Positions 36,083 to 48,449 of a DNA stretch of 64,000 bases are shown one piece after another; the first letter of the stretch is position 1, and the number at the start of each line of letters is the position of its first letter. The notes below the pieces were generated by a model. It was not told the DNA's origin, made no database searches, and saw nothing but the letters and a program-made list of their open reading frames with translations. This DNA comes from Entonaema liquescens (taxonomy: Eukaryota > Ascomycota > Sordariomycetes > Xylariales > Xylariaceae). Both the position numbers and the translations under genes were made by a program. The DNA is taken from assembly GCA_902805475.1 (NCBI GenBank), contig CADCSX010000002.1, forward strand, positions 2,356,001 through 2,420,000, read 5' to 3'.

Positions 36083-39000
36083 ATGGAGTCTTTTTTGCCT
36101 CAGGGCGGCTTCCAGCTGCCTTTCCAGCGGCGACTCAGTAGGCTCTACAATGACACCAAGAAGTCATCCGACTTCGTTAAAGAGTCGGCTCCGAGTCTTG
36201 ACGATCCCGATATCAAAGCTCTACATCGCAAGCTGCGAATACAAAAGGACCGCCTGGTTAGCTGGGGTTTAGAATGGTCCGATCCGAACCAGGCTGCAGA
36301 AATCGACGAATCATTATCTAAAGCAGGCCTAAGTGATCTTGTAGGAAGTATAATGGCCACTATTAAGGACATCCTCGCGGAGGCCGAGCCTCTCTGGCTT
36401 GCTTCGAGACAAGCCGTTGGAGGCGAGAAGAAATCAGAAAAGGGGATAGGCGACCGAAAGATCCCGTTAGTAGTTTGGGATAAGGGAAGATTCGAGGACC
36501 TAGTTAAGGATTTAACTGCATCTATTGACACACTGTGTGACCTTTCTCGAACGCGGTCTTCTGGGGCATTATCGCGGGCCACAGGACAGTTTAAGTCTAC
36601 CGCGTCTATCGAAGACCTACGGCCTTATAGTTCGACAAGAATTCGGACACCTCAACAAATCAACCTGCAGACGCTCACAAGTTTAAGATCGATGCAACCC
36701 CCCTCCATCTCGGCGACAGAGGCCACACGGGATCGACCTCAAGAAATATTTTTTATGGGTAGGCAGGCCCATATTGAACTAAGTCAGCGGCAAGGACCTC
36801 AACCTTGGTCTCCTCTCCTCGTAGAATATGCGCCCTTCGATCCGATATACTCAGCAACCGGCATCATGCCCGATATGTCCCGATTCGAGAAATTAAGTGC
36901 TGGTCTCCAGACTGATTCTCAAAGGTCTCCCGGTTCGTGGATTGGCCTTCCCCTCCTTCTAGGATACCAGGAGGATATGAGACAATCTAGACTAGCACTG
37001 ATCTACCAGTTTCCACCTGGTTTCAACCCTGTAACATTTGAAAACTTCACCCAGAACCCCCTCGACAATCTATGCACATTGGAGGAACTTCTTAACCGAC
37101 CAGATTTTGAACCGATGCTGGAGGCCAAATTCCGTCTTGCCCATAACTTGGTCAATACGGTATTTGATATGCATGCGAGAGGTATTACTCATGGAAACCT
37201 TAACGCATCTGCCATAACATTCTGCAATACTACCGGAAATGACCCTGACTTACCTATGGGCGAGGTGGATGTCAGGAGACCTCTCGTATCGTCCTTTGAT
37301 ATCTTTCCCGAGGAAGATGCGCGTAATGAGCCCCCGTCTATCTTTTTATTACATCGCCACCCCCTAGACCCCCGAACAACCAGTCAATCACCTCTTTCTT
37401 CAAAAAGCGACACTAGAACATTGGACCTCTATTCGTTGGCGATGATGTTGGTATCCATCGGCCTCTGGACTCAACTCGAGAATCTTGTTCCGGACCAAGC
37501 ATCACCTAGCATATCAGAGTCCGTCTTGCGACAACTAGCAATACGTTGCGGTACACCTTATATGAAAGCCGTTCAAATCTGCTGGAATGCGGTTGATCAA
37601 GAGCTCTCCCATCCCGGCTCTACCGAAGAAATTTTGAGCCAGGTACAAATCAGAGCGAGCCGCTATCTGGAAGCTTGTTGCATCTTGGACGGAATAAGTG
37701 GATTAGACGAACGAATCAGCGAAGATTCGGATAGATTTTCTGGAAAAGGAAGGATAGCGACCGAACCCTTAGCAGGACCGTCTGCTAGCTCTCAGTCCAT
37801 TCGTGAATCAGGTCCTCAAGCACCATCGGAACTGGAAAAGAGGGGCAGTGATATTAAACAAGCACCGGAACGTAAGTCGGGTTCTTCTCCTATAACTTAA
37901 GTTATTCTACTAACACACCAGTAGACGAAAAACCTCTTGAAAGTACAGTAGAACGTCCTAAGGATGCGCGACCCAAGCTTCGACTATATCCTCAAGTACC
38001 ACTATCAACCGAGGTAATTGAACAATGGCATAGCACTCTAATGCCCCAAATTAACCTAGCCTTGCGGCACTTCTATCGCAAGAACCCCGAGTCTGTCGAA
38101 ATCTCTTTAGAGTCTATTGGCGAGTCTCCCCAGAAGACGAAGCCGACTGTCCTAGTCATCTGTACTTCAGTTAGCACGGTCCGGGCGATATTAAAGAAGA
38201 AGCTTGGTGTTTTCTTTGATGGAACGACGGAGTTCGGGCTGAAAGTTTGCCGCGGATCCATGGCACGCTCTAGGAAAGGACCTACGAGGAGTATGACCAA
38301 GAGCCAACATTTAACCTCTTCTGATAGCAACGATGACAAAAGCGAAGGCGACACGGATGATTCCGAAGTCGCTAATCCGGGATATCAAGAAATACCACAA
38401 AATGGTGCCAGCATTGGCGCCTGGGTAGGCGACAGGCACCTCCCTCCCGTCAGTTTCGGGGGTCTCATCATTGTCGATGATAAACCATACGGGATGACAG
38501 TTCACCATATGTTGGATGACCCGGAGGCAAATGAACTGTCAGATACCTCCGATCAGAGCGGCCCCAAGCGTGCCAACGCATCCCCTCGCAGTGGCTCCGC
38601 GTCACACCAATTTGAAAGAGAGCCGTCAGTAGGAGATAGTAGCGACGAATTTGCAGGGGAGTTTTCAGATTCTGAATCAGAATTCTCCTTCACAGACATT
38701 ACTAGTGATGATGAGGAGAGCGATGAAGAAGAGTACACCGAAGCTGGAGATATCCCAGGCGTAGAGCCCGGTTGCGGAGATGGTATGTAGGGTTCCTTCC
38801 CAAGTATGCATCCCCAATGAAAAGAAAATATTTTTTCTATTGTCGTTGTGTTGAAGTTTGTTAACGATATATACTATTTCTGTTTAAAAATTATGGGAAT
38901 TCCACTAAATCTGTTGTGTATAGGATATATAATCACCCAGCCTGCCTTTGACGACGTACCAGACGGATTTTATCCTTCAGAAGACACAATGGATGAGGTG

Positions 39001-40029
39001 AGTTGGTCCATATACACCCAATTTGCGATTGAAAAGATAGACAAAAAGCTAAAAGGTTGCTAGGACCACCTTGACACGTACAGGCTGGGTGAGATGTATG
39101 CCTCTTCTGGGATACGTAGGCGTAGCGAGAACGGGCTTGTCCACGAGATTGATTGGGCCTTGTTCGACTTCCAGGACGGAAGACTACCCTCAAACAATCT
39201 CATCCCCCGTGCTGCATCTAGTAGTCTTCACTCTACGACTTCAATAGGGGACATGCGCCCAACGGAAGTAGTCCCCGCAAAGTCCTTGCCAGGGCTGGAG
39301 GTTCAGTGTATTGCACGAACGAGCGGGCTACAGGTAAGTGTCTTACGATGATGTGTGATCTTGGCTTTGGATCTAGGAGCCTTAGCTAACGGCGTTTGCG
39401 TTTTCGAATAGATGGGTCAAATTTTACCGGCTTTAACTTCTGTTAAGATATATGGCCGATCGTCTCCCAGTCATACCTACCAAGTTAGTGGTAGATGCTC
39501 AAAGGTCCGTGGGTATCCTCTTCCCGCTACAGAGGACCCACCCAAAGTATATCCACGATCCAGTTCCCCGTTAGGTATTCCAGGTGACTCGGGCGCTTGG
39601 ATAATTGACCGACCGCACGGTCGTCTCTGCGGACATGTTCTCGCCTGGAGCGGGCGCAAACAGGTCGCTTACATATGTCCGATGGAAGTGTTGCTTCTGG
39701 ACATCGCAGAAACCCTCGAAGCACGAGACGTACGGCTCCCCGGCGGCAAACCCATAATTAATTTCGCTGGACACGAAGCAGCTGATGTTTCCGACCTGGG
39801 CGATTACAGCGAGCGGGGTAGCAACGCGGAGGAGGAAGAAGAAGAAGAGGAAATCCCTCCGCTACACGATATCCGCAAATCAGTAGCCAGTTCCCACTCC
39901 CAAATAGGAAGCGCTGGCGAACCGAAAACACCCAAGAGGCTCTCCGCTGTAAAGCGTGAACAACTCTACAGCCACCGTGGCGAGAGCAGCAGCTCTCTGG
40001 ACACTGATATGGATAAGATGCATATATGA
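36083..40029 (+). CDS. HeLo-pseudokinase-trypsin-like protease fusion, candidate cell-death effector
   Basis: Five exons (36083-37871, 37922-38782, 38924-38997, 39064-39333, 39412-40029) join in frame to 1203 residues. Residues 1-155 match the HeLo pattern: LHRKLRIQKDRLVSWG, then LVGSIMATIKDILAEAE, then VVWDKGRFEDLVKDLTASID. HeLo domains are membrane-acting cell-death modules (HET-S). Residues about 225-540 have a kinase-like fold: GITHGNLNASAITF replaces the HRD loop (H370-G-N, no catalytic Asp), no DFG is seen, and TLDLYSLAMMLVSIGLW matches helix F, so it is a pseudokinase. Residues about 735-1105 form a trypsin-like protease with a complete triad: His792 (TVHHML), Asp938 (EIDWALF) and Ser1058 (GDSGAW). 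The protease is split by an acidic Ser-rich insert (about 800-890). A Glu run and a basic/Ser tail close the protein. The role is inferred from domains. Confidence 0.85.
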
Positions 40030-40588
40030 GTATAGGAATTGGTATGCGGAGCACTTAAAGAGTTAAATGGATTAGGGCTAAGGGATAGTAAATGAAGGTG
40101 ATGTGATACCCTTAGATATTGATTAGGTGCATGAATAGGTACTTCTCCATTTGGTAATATTCTCCTTGACGTGCTTGGGTCTTACAAGAAAGTGGCTTCA
40201 TGATATCTATATCTCCTAAGGCCCGGAACCTTCTTCCCAACAGTGCCAGTGCTACTAATTAAGTATCGGCCGCTATGTGTATCTTAGGTGGCTAACGTGT
40301 GAGCTATAGAAATTAGTCGAATGAGGTTTGTTGTATCAGAAACTTTCATTGGGGACAGGGAATAGTAAGGCAATAATGCAGTTTGCAATTCATTCGGGGT
40401 ATCTGATATCTGCTTATAGGTAACGTAGAGAAGTAATGGCACCCACTTCTAACCGTGAGGTAGAGCTCCTATGTATCTCACACTACGGCTAGAAATATGA
40501 CGAGAACAGAAAACTTTGCTTCGCATAATCAATGCATCAAGAAAGCAAAAGCATGCCCAACTCCAATTATTTCCGTGTCATTGAGGTC
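40030..40588. other. Intergenic between convergent genes, no gene recognised
   Basis: About 0.56 kb holding the 3' ends of the HeLo gene and the BIM1-like gene. No clear terminator or other structure is seen. Confidence 0.5.
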
Positions 40589-41320
40589 TCAAACCGTCAA
40601 CATTGCGCCCATGACCACCATAAGGCCAATCGTAAGCATACCTCCTAGGCCCTGGAACGCCCCTCCCTTACTTGAGACGGCAAGATTGGGGGTATGCTGC
40701 TCAGATACTGACGAGGTAGACTCATTTAGCTTAGCAGTCAGCAGATCGTCAGAAACCCAGCTGGTCGTGACGCTCGAGCCGTTGGTGCAGTCGCTGGGTG
40801 TGGTAGCAGTTCCCTCGACGAAATGGACGGCAGAGCACTGAAATTTCGGAATTAGCAATCGTCGTACACAGAGCGTTTGGTACTAGCATAATACAAAACG
40901 GATACCACTTACTTGGTAGAGGAATCCGTCGACGGCATGAGAGACAATGCCAAGGAAGCCTTTCTTGCCGACAAACTCGCGAGGGATGGTAACTCGGGGG
41001 CTGCAGAATTTGCCCTGACCACTCTGCTGAAAGACGGGCCAGACTTCGGTCCAGTTGCCTTGTGCGGTAGGGTCAACGTTGATGCGGTACAGCCAGGTGC
41101 TCTCAGGGTGAGTCAGGGTAGTGGCGATGACATCGCCGTCTACGTGGAAATCGGTAGGAGTGACTTTGGAGATGTCAGGTGAGTAGCCACCACAGGGATG
41201 CTCGCCCTCAGCTTCGTCGTTGAATTGACCGATGGTGGGAGGGTGCTCCACGGTGAAGTGGGCATTGATGATGCCCGTGAAGAGCAACATCACAGTCGCG
41301 AAGAGTGTCACAGGATACAT
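40589..41320 (-). CDS. BIM1-like (X325) copper-binding, GPI-anchored protein
   Basis: Two exons on the - strand (41320-40913 and 40837-40589; GTAAGT donor, CAG acceptor) give 218 residues. A 20-residue signal peptide ends NA, so the mature protein starts with His21 (HFTVEHPPTIG). A free N-terminal His is the key copper ligand of LPMO-like proteins. The following EHPCGGYSPDI, the DFHVDGDVIATTLTHPEST segment and the WPVFQQSGQGKFCSP segment fit the BIM1/X325 family. A Ser/Thr-rich stretch leads to a hydrophobic C-terminus (GLGGMLTIGLMVVMGAMLTV), as for a GPI signal. In Cryptococcus, Bim1 aids copper import with Ctr1 when copper is scarce; X325 proteins bind copper but lack clear polysaccharide cleavage. 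The family comes from motifs; a role in copper uptake here is inference, helped by the divergent metalloreductase. Confidence 0.85.
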
Positions 41321-43286
41321 AGTGACAGTTACAGTTCTCTAGTCAGTTAGTGGAAGTGTTAGGATCAAGTGAGATTCTAAGAAGAGAATGTATGCAGGTA
41401 AAACTGTCAAATCAGTGGTTCAAGTTGAGAGTGAGTACATGTAGGAAGTAAAGAAAAAAGGGAATATGGGAAGAATGGGCAAGGGAGAGGAGAGGGAGGA
41501 AGAAGACGCGGCGGAAATACCTTTTGATGTAACTTACAATAGGTGAGACAAACTTCTGAATGGCTTAGGTACCTAGGTAGTAAGGTCCCGTCAGTTAAAA
41601 AAAAAAAAAAAAAAAAAAAACTGAAAACCGAGACGCGTTGTGATACCGATAGGGGATTGAAAGATGGGACGAAGTTTGAAATCACCAGGTCGGCTGAGAA
41701 ACAGTAAAAATAGAGAGAGACGAAAGACCGCTTAATTTATTAGTTATTATGCGCACCTTCCCTCTTTTCCCACGTACCTGGATACACTAGAGACGCGAGC
41801 CTAGCCTGTCCCTGGTCGGATTGGGAAAGAACTTTTTGAACTTAGGAGTACAAGGGGGAAGCGTCAGTTTGAGGTGACATGTAACTTTGAACTGACGTAT
41901 GGGAACCTAGGTACGGCCGCTGCCCCAGAACGTGTTCTTTCCTGCCGTGCTTAACCACTTTACCACACATGGATTCGGTTTATCGTAACGTACCTACCTA
42001 CTAACCCTAAAACTAAGATCGTCCTATGATATATCCATCGGCCGTGATTACCTCTGTGTAACACATACCATTATCATGGGCATAAGGGGTACATACCACC
42101 TAACCTAGAAGGCTTTATTTATATAATTAATGACGACAAGGATTTTTAAGTAACTTACACCTACTGTAACGTTCTTCAAAGCTTAGGATGAGCAAAGAGA
42201 GGTGGTTTGTCCTCTGTCCAGATCATTAACGCTTGACTTGAGCTCTTTGACTATTTGTAGAATTATGATATCTGATTGGTTCTTGATTGCTTCTGTCGTC
42301 AATGTGGGGGATCCATCCCTGACGCATCTTGATTCTTGGGGTCTTCTTGCAAGGATACGGAAAAGAGCCCCGCCAATTACAGGGAGCCTCTAGTGCAGCC
42401 CACTTCGCCTAGCCCTGCCCTACCTGCTTCTGAGTGGTTGACAGTCTCAGCGATTTCCATTTGAGGCTATTTGAGCAAGTTGTGGCTGTATTTCAGGGTT
42501 TTAGCGTTCTTTATACTAGGCACTAGGCACATAAAGAAAGAACAGTCTACCTCCCTCGGCCCCTGCTAGCGGTTCCAGCCTTAAAGGTCCCCCTGATCTA
42601 GATTTTGATACTCAACGCTGCTCCTTCAAGGCCATTATATGCGATCTTCGATTTTATCATAGAAGTATAGTCTGACAGGGCGTCTCATAGAGGTGTAGCA
42701 GAGGCAGAACGAAGAATCGTTTCAAGTACTTTTTAGTGCTACTTGGACAGACCGCTCTTTATTATGTGTTACCTATGTTACTACGCGATAGCAAACAAAG
42801 ATTCATGTAATATCTTATCGAATCTTGTAAGCCGCCTACAAGGTGCAAGGAGAAAGCGTATCGAACTTACGCGCCCCGACTTACATAAAAGTACCTTAGC
42901 CTAAGTATTTGGTCCCATATAATGCAACTTCCTTCTTTACAAGCCCACCCACCAACCTGGTTTGAGTGCTTGATTTGTCTTTTCTTAGTCTGGTTTCGTC
43001 CAGACCCTCAACCACTTCTCGTTTCTGCATTACCAGTTTCTGCATTACCGGACTGTCGCGCATTTAAACGCTCAACCTCCAAGTTCACCTACGGACTAGG
43101 CCATACCCTTGAATCGACATAATACGGAACCTGCAATGTACCGCCGTCTCTTGCGACGGCCAGCGATAGTCCAGGCTTTGTCTACCACTCCTAAATTTAC
43201 AGGTCATCACACATAATCTCATCGCCCTCGTCAATTCATGCTTGTGATATAGTTGGTCAACGAAATACTAAGAGGAAACATTCAAG
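41321..43286. promoter_or_regulatory. Upstream region shared by the BIM1-like and metalloreductase genes
   Basis: About 2 kb between divergent starts. It contains a 24-base A run (41597-41620) beside a TAGGTACCTAGGTA palindromic word (41566-41579). A 66-codon open frame at 42922-43122 and a 63-codon frame at 42202-42393 have no family character. I could not pick out a convincing copper or iron regulator site by eye. Confidence 0.4.
41597..41620 (+). repeat. A(24) homopolymer
   Basis: Twenty-four consecutive A bases, the longest single-base run in the window. It lies in the BIM1-like upstream region. Confidence 0.95.
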
Positions 43287-45270
43287 ATGGCCATGCACGA
43301 TATGGGAGATATGGACATGGGAGGTATGGATATGGGTGACATGTCCGGAAGTGCTGATATCGGAACTGTCAATAAGGCCTACGCAAGGCACTACTGGTAC
43401 TTCATTGCAGCTTCCATTGTCCTATTTCTTATTATCCGTCTCGTCAACTTTGCCTTATACTGGTCAAGGTAGGTTACTTACTCCCTTATCCCGGAAATAA
43501 TATAGTATTTGCAACACTATACGATTAGACTAATACCCACTTGAATATAGACTACGCAGGTCGAAGTCACACTCTGTACGGTTTCCTACGCGACCCACGA
43601 ATTTCTTCTCGCAACTATGGGCAACCCTGACTGCCGTTTGCAGGGAGATAAGCTATCCACAACTTTATGTCCCAATCCGAAACTTAACATGGCTAACGCC
43701 GCCACCTATGGGCCATATAATCATCCTCCTCATCTACTGGGCCGCCGTTATTTACATGACGTTTAAAGATGCCGTGATACAGGATGCGAACCTCATGGAG
43801 AGAATAGGGTATCGCAGTGCTTGGGTAACAGTTACGCAGGTGCCTCTTCTCTACTTGTTAGCCTCTCGAACAAACGTCATCGCCCTGATCACCGGCACCA
43901 GTTACGAGAGGTTAAATTGGCTTCATAGATGGGCAGCGCGGACCATGTTAGTCACCACAACATTGCATGGTTTCTGTTTCTTTGCCGGCTGGATTGAAGC
44001 CGAAATAGTTAACTTGGAGCTTTCTATGATGCAAATGGTCAAATATGGTCTCGGTACTTGGGGAGTCCAACTATGGATGAACATGACATCCTTTAAACCC
44101 TTGCGATCCTTAGCATATGAGGTTTTCGTTATTCAGCATATTTTGGCTGCCACTATATTCCTATGGCTTGTCTACGTTCATGTTCCTGTCAGTGCCAGAT
44201 ATAATGTGTGGTTCGGAGTCGCTGCGTTCTGTTTCGATCGGGTGTTTCGTCTTGGTCTCTTGTTCTGGCAAAATATCAAGCGTCGCCCGGACCGCTCATG
44301 TTGCCAAGGCGAACAGTGGATTGGACACCGAACCCAACTCTCACCAGTGGGAGACTCTATAACGGTACTCACGATAAAGGATATTCACTTTAAGTGGAGG
44401 GCAGGACAACATCTCTATCTGTGGTTACCTCAAGTAGCGCCATTCGAAGCGCACCCCTACACGATTGCATCCCCTCATCAGACTCCAGACACGTGTATTT
44501 GCAACAGCATCCAGCTCGTAATCCGATCCCACTCAGGCTTTTCGAAGAGACTCAGCCAGTTCGCGCGAAAACAAGAGGCAATGGGAAAGAGACAAACCCT
44601 CACAGCCTTAGTTATAGGGCCGTATGGAAATCCGCCACGATGGGATATTTTCGAAACTCTTGTCTTAATTTCTGCATCGACTGGGGCGTCATATACACTT
44701 CCCATCCTAGAGAGCGTACTTTATACAAAGAAAAGGACATGTACTAAGCGCGTGGAATTTATTTTGACGGCTAAGCAGGGCGAGGAAGTTAGTTTCTACT
44801 ACGAACGTCTACACGTAGCCGCAGAAAAGGCGAAATCGGTAGGCATAGAATTAGTTGTGCGTATAGCTGTGACGGGGGACGGTCAACTTGGGACACTAGG
44901 TGCGGCAGCTTTCCAATCACCTTCGACATCATCATCATCCCACGAGAAGAAAACCTTTGAGGAAGAAGTAAAACTATCAGTGAACACGGAAGGAATTGTT
45001 CAGCCGCTGATGGGCAGGTCGCGTATGGAGAATTCGGAGACGGGCTCTGAAACACACATACACCACTCGGCATCAAGACCGAATATAGCTAAGTTCATCA
45101 GGACAGCTGTTGAAGGCACGGGGGGAGAAACAGGGATTGTTGTGTGCGGAGGACAATCCTTGGTGACCACGGTGAGAACCAGCGTGTCAAAGCTGAGTGA
45201 CGAACGGGCGGTACACAAGGGCACTGGCGCCCAAGGAATCTACTTGCATGTTGAGGAATACTGCTTTTGA
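43287..45270 (+). CDS. Ferric/cupric reductase (FRE family) with Met-rich copper-binding-like N-terminus
   Basis: Two exons (43287-43468, 43551-45270; GTAGGT donor, TAG acceptor) give 633 residues. The N-terminus is a short Met/Asp/Gly motif string (MHDMGDMDMGGMDMGDM), like the Mets motifs of Ctr copper importers, followed by a membrane helix (about 40-58). The ferric reductase membrane domain has both haem-binding His pairs with the classical 13-residue spacing: H186/H200 and H257/H271. The FAD motif is HPYTIAS. The NADPH side has GPYGNPP, then ISASTGASYTLPIL, and ends VCGGQSL...GAQGIYLHVEEYCF. Family members reduce Fe3+ or Cu2+ at the plasma membrane with NADPH before uptake. The insert with Ser and Glu runs between NADPH motifs (about residues 525-585) is common in fungal members. 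It diverges from the BIM1-like gene. Confidence 0.92.
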
Positions 45271-48200
45271 TTGGAAGTCGGAAAGCATCTATGGCAGCTA
45301 GGACAAGGCTTGTAGAATGTCCCACTTGCGAACATTGCGACTCATTATACCCACATGTGCTTATTCAAGGAGCATTTGACTATTGCTGTACACTTAGTTG
45401 TTATTTCAAACTTGATAATACATACATAAGTCTTAAGTCCAATTCATTGTTCGTTAGTGACGCCCCTACGTCATAAGGGGCAATACTGTGCAATCACCCA
45501 TTCGACACTGATGTAACATGATACTACCGCCACCAAGTTGATTACGTATATAAGGCAGGTGTTGTTAAATCCGTATCTCCTTGATCCGGATTGTTATTCA
45601 TTAGTAGCTCGTATGAGTCAATGGTCCCTACATACCTAGGAAAATCAAGAGCTTGCGCCATCCCTTTGTTTTCCCCTTGTTGGGATTCACTACTTTATTT
45701 CCACCCCAAGCTAGCTACTTCATCCTGTCGATGTTCTATGTATACGGACATCACTTTCGCTTACGGTTATTACAGATACGAACGGAGGTCGTACTGCCGT
45801 GCAAATACCAAATGCAATATAACTTCAGTACCTACTGCTACACATGAACTACTATACGCGGTGATTACCTATACATGATGGCTATGCGACTCGACTAAGG
45901 AGGGACAATATTCGTGTGCCAAAAAAGGAGAAATGGCACTAGTTATCTTGATTCTGGTGTGAAATGTGATGTGGTAAATTAAGAAAGGAGAGGAAGGAGA
46001 GAATGGAGATAACTTCTAGCTACGTGTAGTTGGGCATCCCTTACGATCGATCGTGGGGTAAAACTAGATGGATATTAGGATTCTTAAATATGCGCGCACA
46101 TAGTACGACTTTTAATATGAGATAGATAATTCAGAAGGAAGGACTGGCATAAGATATAGGTAGGTACCTAAGTATATTATGTTATGTAGGTATTTGTACA
46201 TACAATTGACTAAGCTACATGCCTCAAAAGTTACACAACATACCTAAACTTTCGGATATAGAATCGTGACTATGTACATGACTGCATGTATATGTATCGG
46301 TAATAAGCTACCCAAGTAAAGTACCTTTAATCCCTCCTCCCACAATTCAAATTTAATAATTTTCTGGCCCGAACATAGGCCGGTAGTCTCTTCAAGGAAC
46401 AGATGGTCTCTCGATCGGCTTCTCGGCGTGAACTTTCTTGCGATAAGACGAGCGTGATTAACACTCGGACGAAATCATTGAAGAGACTTTACTATTGGTA
46501 TTGGTTGAGATCGGACCGTTATCACCTGTTTAAAGCCCGACTCAGGTAAGTATTTAGCCCATATTGTTTCTAGAAGGCTAATGATATCTAGAAGTTAAAG
46601 AAGCTAAAAAAGGGGGGGGATGTTATACAGAAATGTCTCTGGCTAGCTCAGCTGTTCGCTCGTATTAAAGATGCAAGCCTCAGCTGGATTGATTATTAGT
46701 GGACCGACTCGCCTCTATTCGTATACATGTGGTGCTCCTTGGTCAATCAATATCACCAATCTCAAGATGAGGATATAATATCAATGCCTATATAGTAGCT
46801 AGGTATATGGTCACGGGATCCTAATCAATCAATATCATTTCCGGTCATATGGGGACGCTACGTTGGGTTCACAGAGGTTCGCTAGGGGTTACGCACATAA
46901 CGTTAGACCCGACATAGTTGAACCGATCTACCAAGAGATGGTCGATCGATCAGGTCCAGCATTCCCTGTTAGCTCTTTTCCAAGGATCTGGTATGTGTGG
47001 GAGAGCCCTTGCGTCCAGCCTCGTGAGCTATGCAGGTGCTAACGAGGAATCTACCAATCTATTTGTCTGTGTCTCTGTGGCGCACCTAAGCTTTGGGGGA
47101 CTTCCGAGTTTCCCCGCGACTACTGAGCCTCACTCACCGACGACCGTACACGCACAGCCTGCCGGTATCAAGGCAGCATCAACACTATTCACTATCCAGT
47201 TTCTACACCTTGGCTTGCCTATAACAGCGTTAGCTCTGTTGTGTGTATAGATGAAGGTGCGGGAGATGACGAAACTCGAGAACCGTATACGCTCACGGAC
47301 CTAACATGGGTACTTGCTTAGCTATGCTAACTATGGTTTTCCGCCCCGAGTGGCCTCATGCCGTATCGCTATATCATGTACACGGCTGCACGCCACACCT
47401 GCTTGAGAATAGTTTTGTCGATGTCACAACTCGTGAAACACACTTCTTCGGCAATACGTGCCTGTGCTGTATGTCTGGACGATCGTTGCTGGCCATGGGC
47501 TAATCAAGGGTTATCAACACCCGTCCCTTGTTCAGCTCATTAGCCAAAGTATAATTCAACTTTGGGGAATGGTTCATGCCCTAGGTGGAAAGTGATGGGG
47601 GCCATATGCATAGGTAGGTACTAATTTCAAACGAGGCCATACTGTTAGAAGGAAATATCTATAACCACCAGTCGGTCTATCCGTAACGTTTGTATTTTGC
47701 TTATTCGACTCTACCTGCGCCCTCTCCGTAAAGATTAAATTGAAAGCTAACTAATTACTAATTCCCATTAGGGCACCCATTAGGGCCCCTATTGGTGTTC
47801 CCATTAATACAACCCTCGCGCGAGGCTACTGTAACCTTATATGCCCCAACTTAAGGTACTGTAACCCTCCAGCACGAAGCAAACTTTCCAAGCTCTCATC
47901 CTAAAAGCGCAGGTCTGGCCCTGGCCTGTGGAAACCCGCGTGATGTGCGTGAGATATTGCTGTATGAATCCCGAAATACTAGCTTGGTTAAACCTGAGAT
48001 GGCCAAATCTTATCCCACATGATTATGCGATGACTAGCATCCTCTCGTAGCGAACCCGAAGCTACAGCACTATACTATATTGCATTCATGGATTCTTCAG
48101 CTTGATTTGCTACCCAAGCTTCAGATTTTCCATCGTGAGACAAGCTAAATCAAGACATTACAAACCACACTCGCGGAATGGGCCACATCGCCTCGGCGGG

Positions 48201-48449
48201 GTGTTTTGTTCATTAAACTACACATGGGATGGGGGCCATGGGGTCCACTCTAGAAGGGATAAGCTCTCCCTTTTGATATCATGTTGATGAAGGTGGGTTG
48301 GTTGCATGTATGTGCACCGGAATTACTTGTCTTATAAGATCATGGGGAAGAAACACATTTTAACACTGGTTTAATACCTGGTTTAAGTCACTGGGCTTCG
48401 CCTCCTCATACGATCCTATAGACCCTTTGGAATTATTACGCCGCCAACG
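45271..48449. other. Intergenic, no gene recognised
   Basis: About 3.2 kb. It includes a TAGGTAGGTACCTA word at 46158-46171, a G run near 46612-46618, the second copy of the 18-base word (46730-46747) and repeated CCCATTAGGG-type units at 47765-47805. A 110-codon frame at 46918-47250 (+) and a 95-codon frame at 45591-45878 (+) lack motifs. The end should contain the P450 promoter. Confidence 0.5.

Noticed and set aside
36800..37650. An active protein kinase in the HeLo gene
   Set aside because: The catalytic loop reads HGNLN and no DFG is seen, so the fold is kept but the catalytic Asp residues are not.
46640..46680. A tRNA-like start (GGCTAGCTCAGCTG)
   Set aside because: Only the D-arm-like word is present. 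No matching acceptor stem, anticodon arm or GTTCGA T-loop follows.
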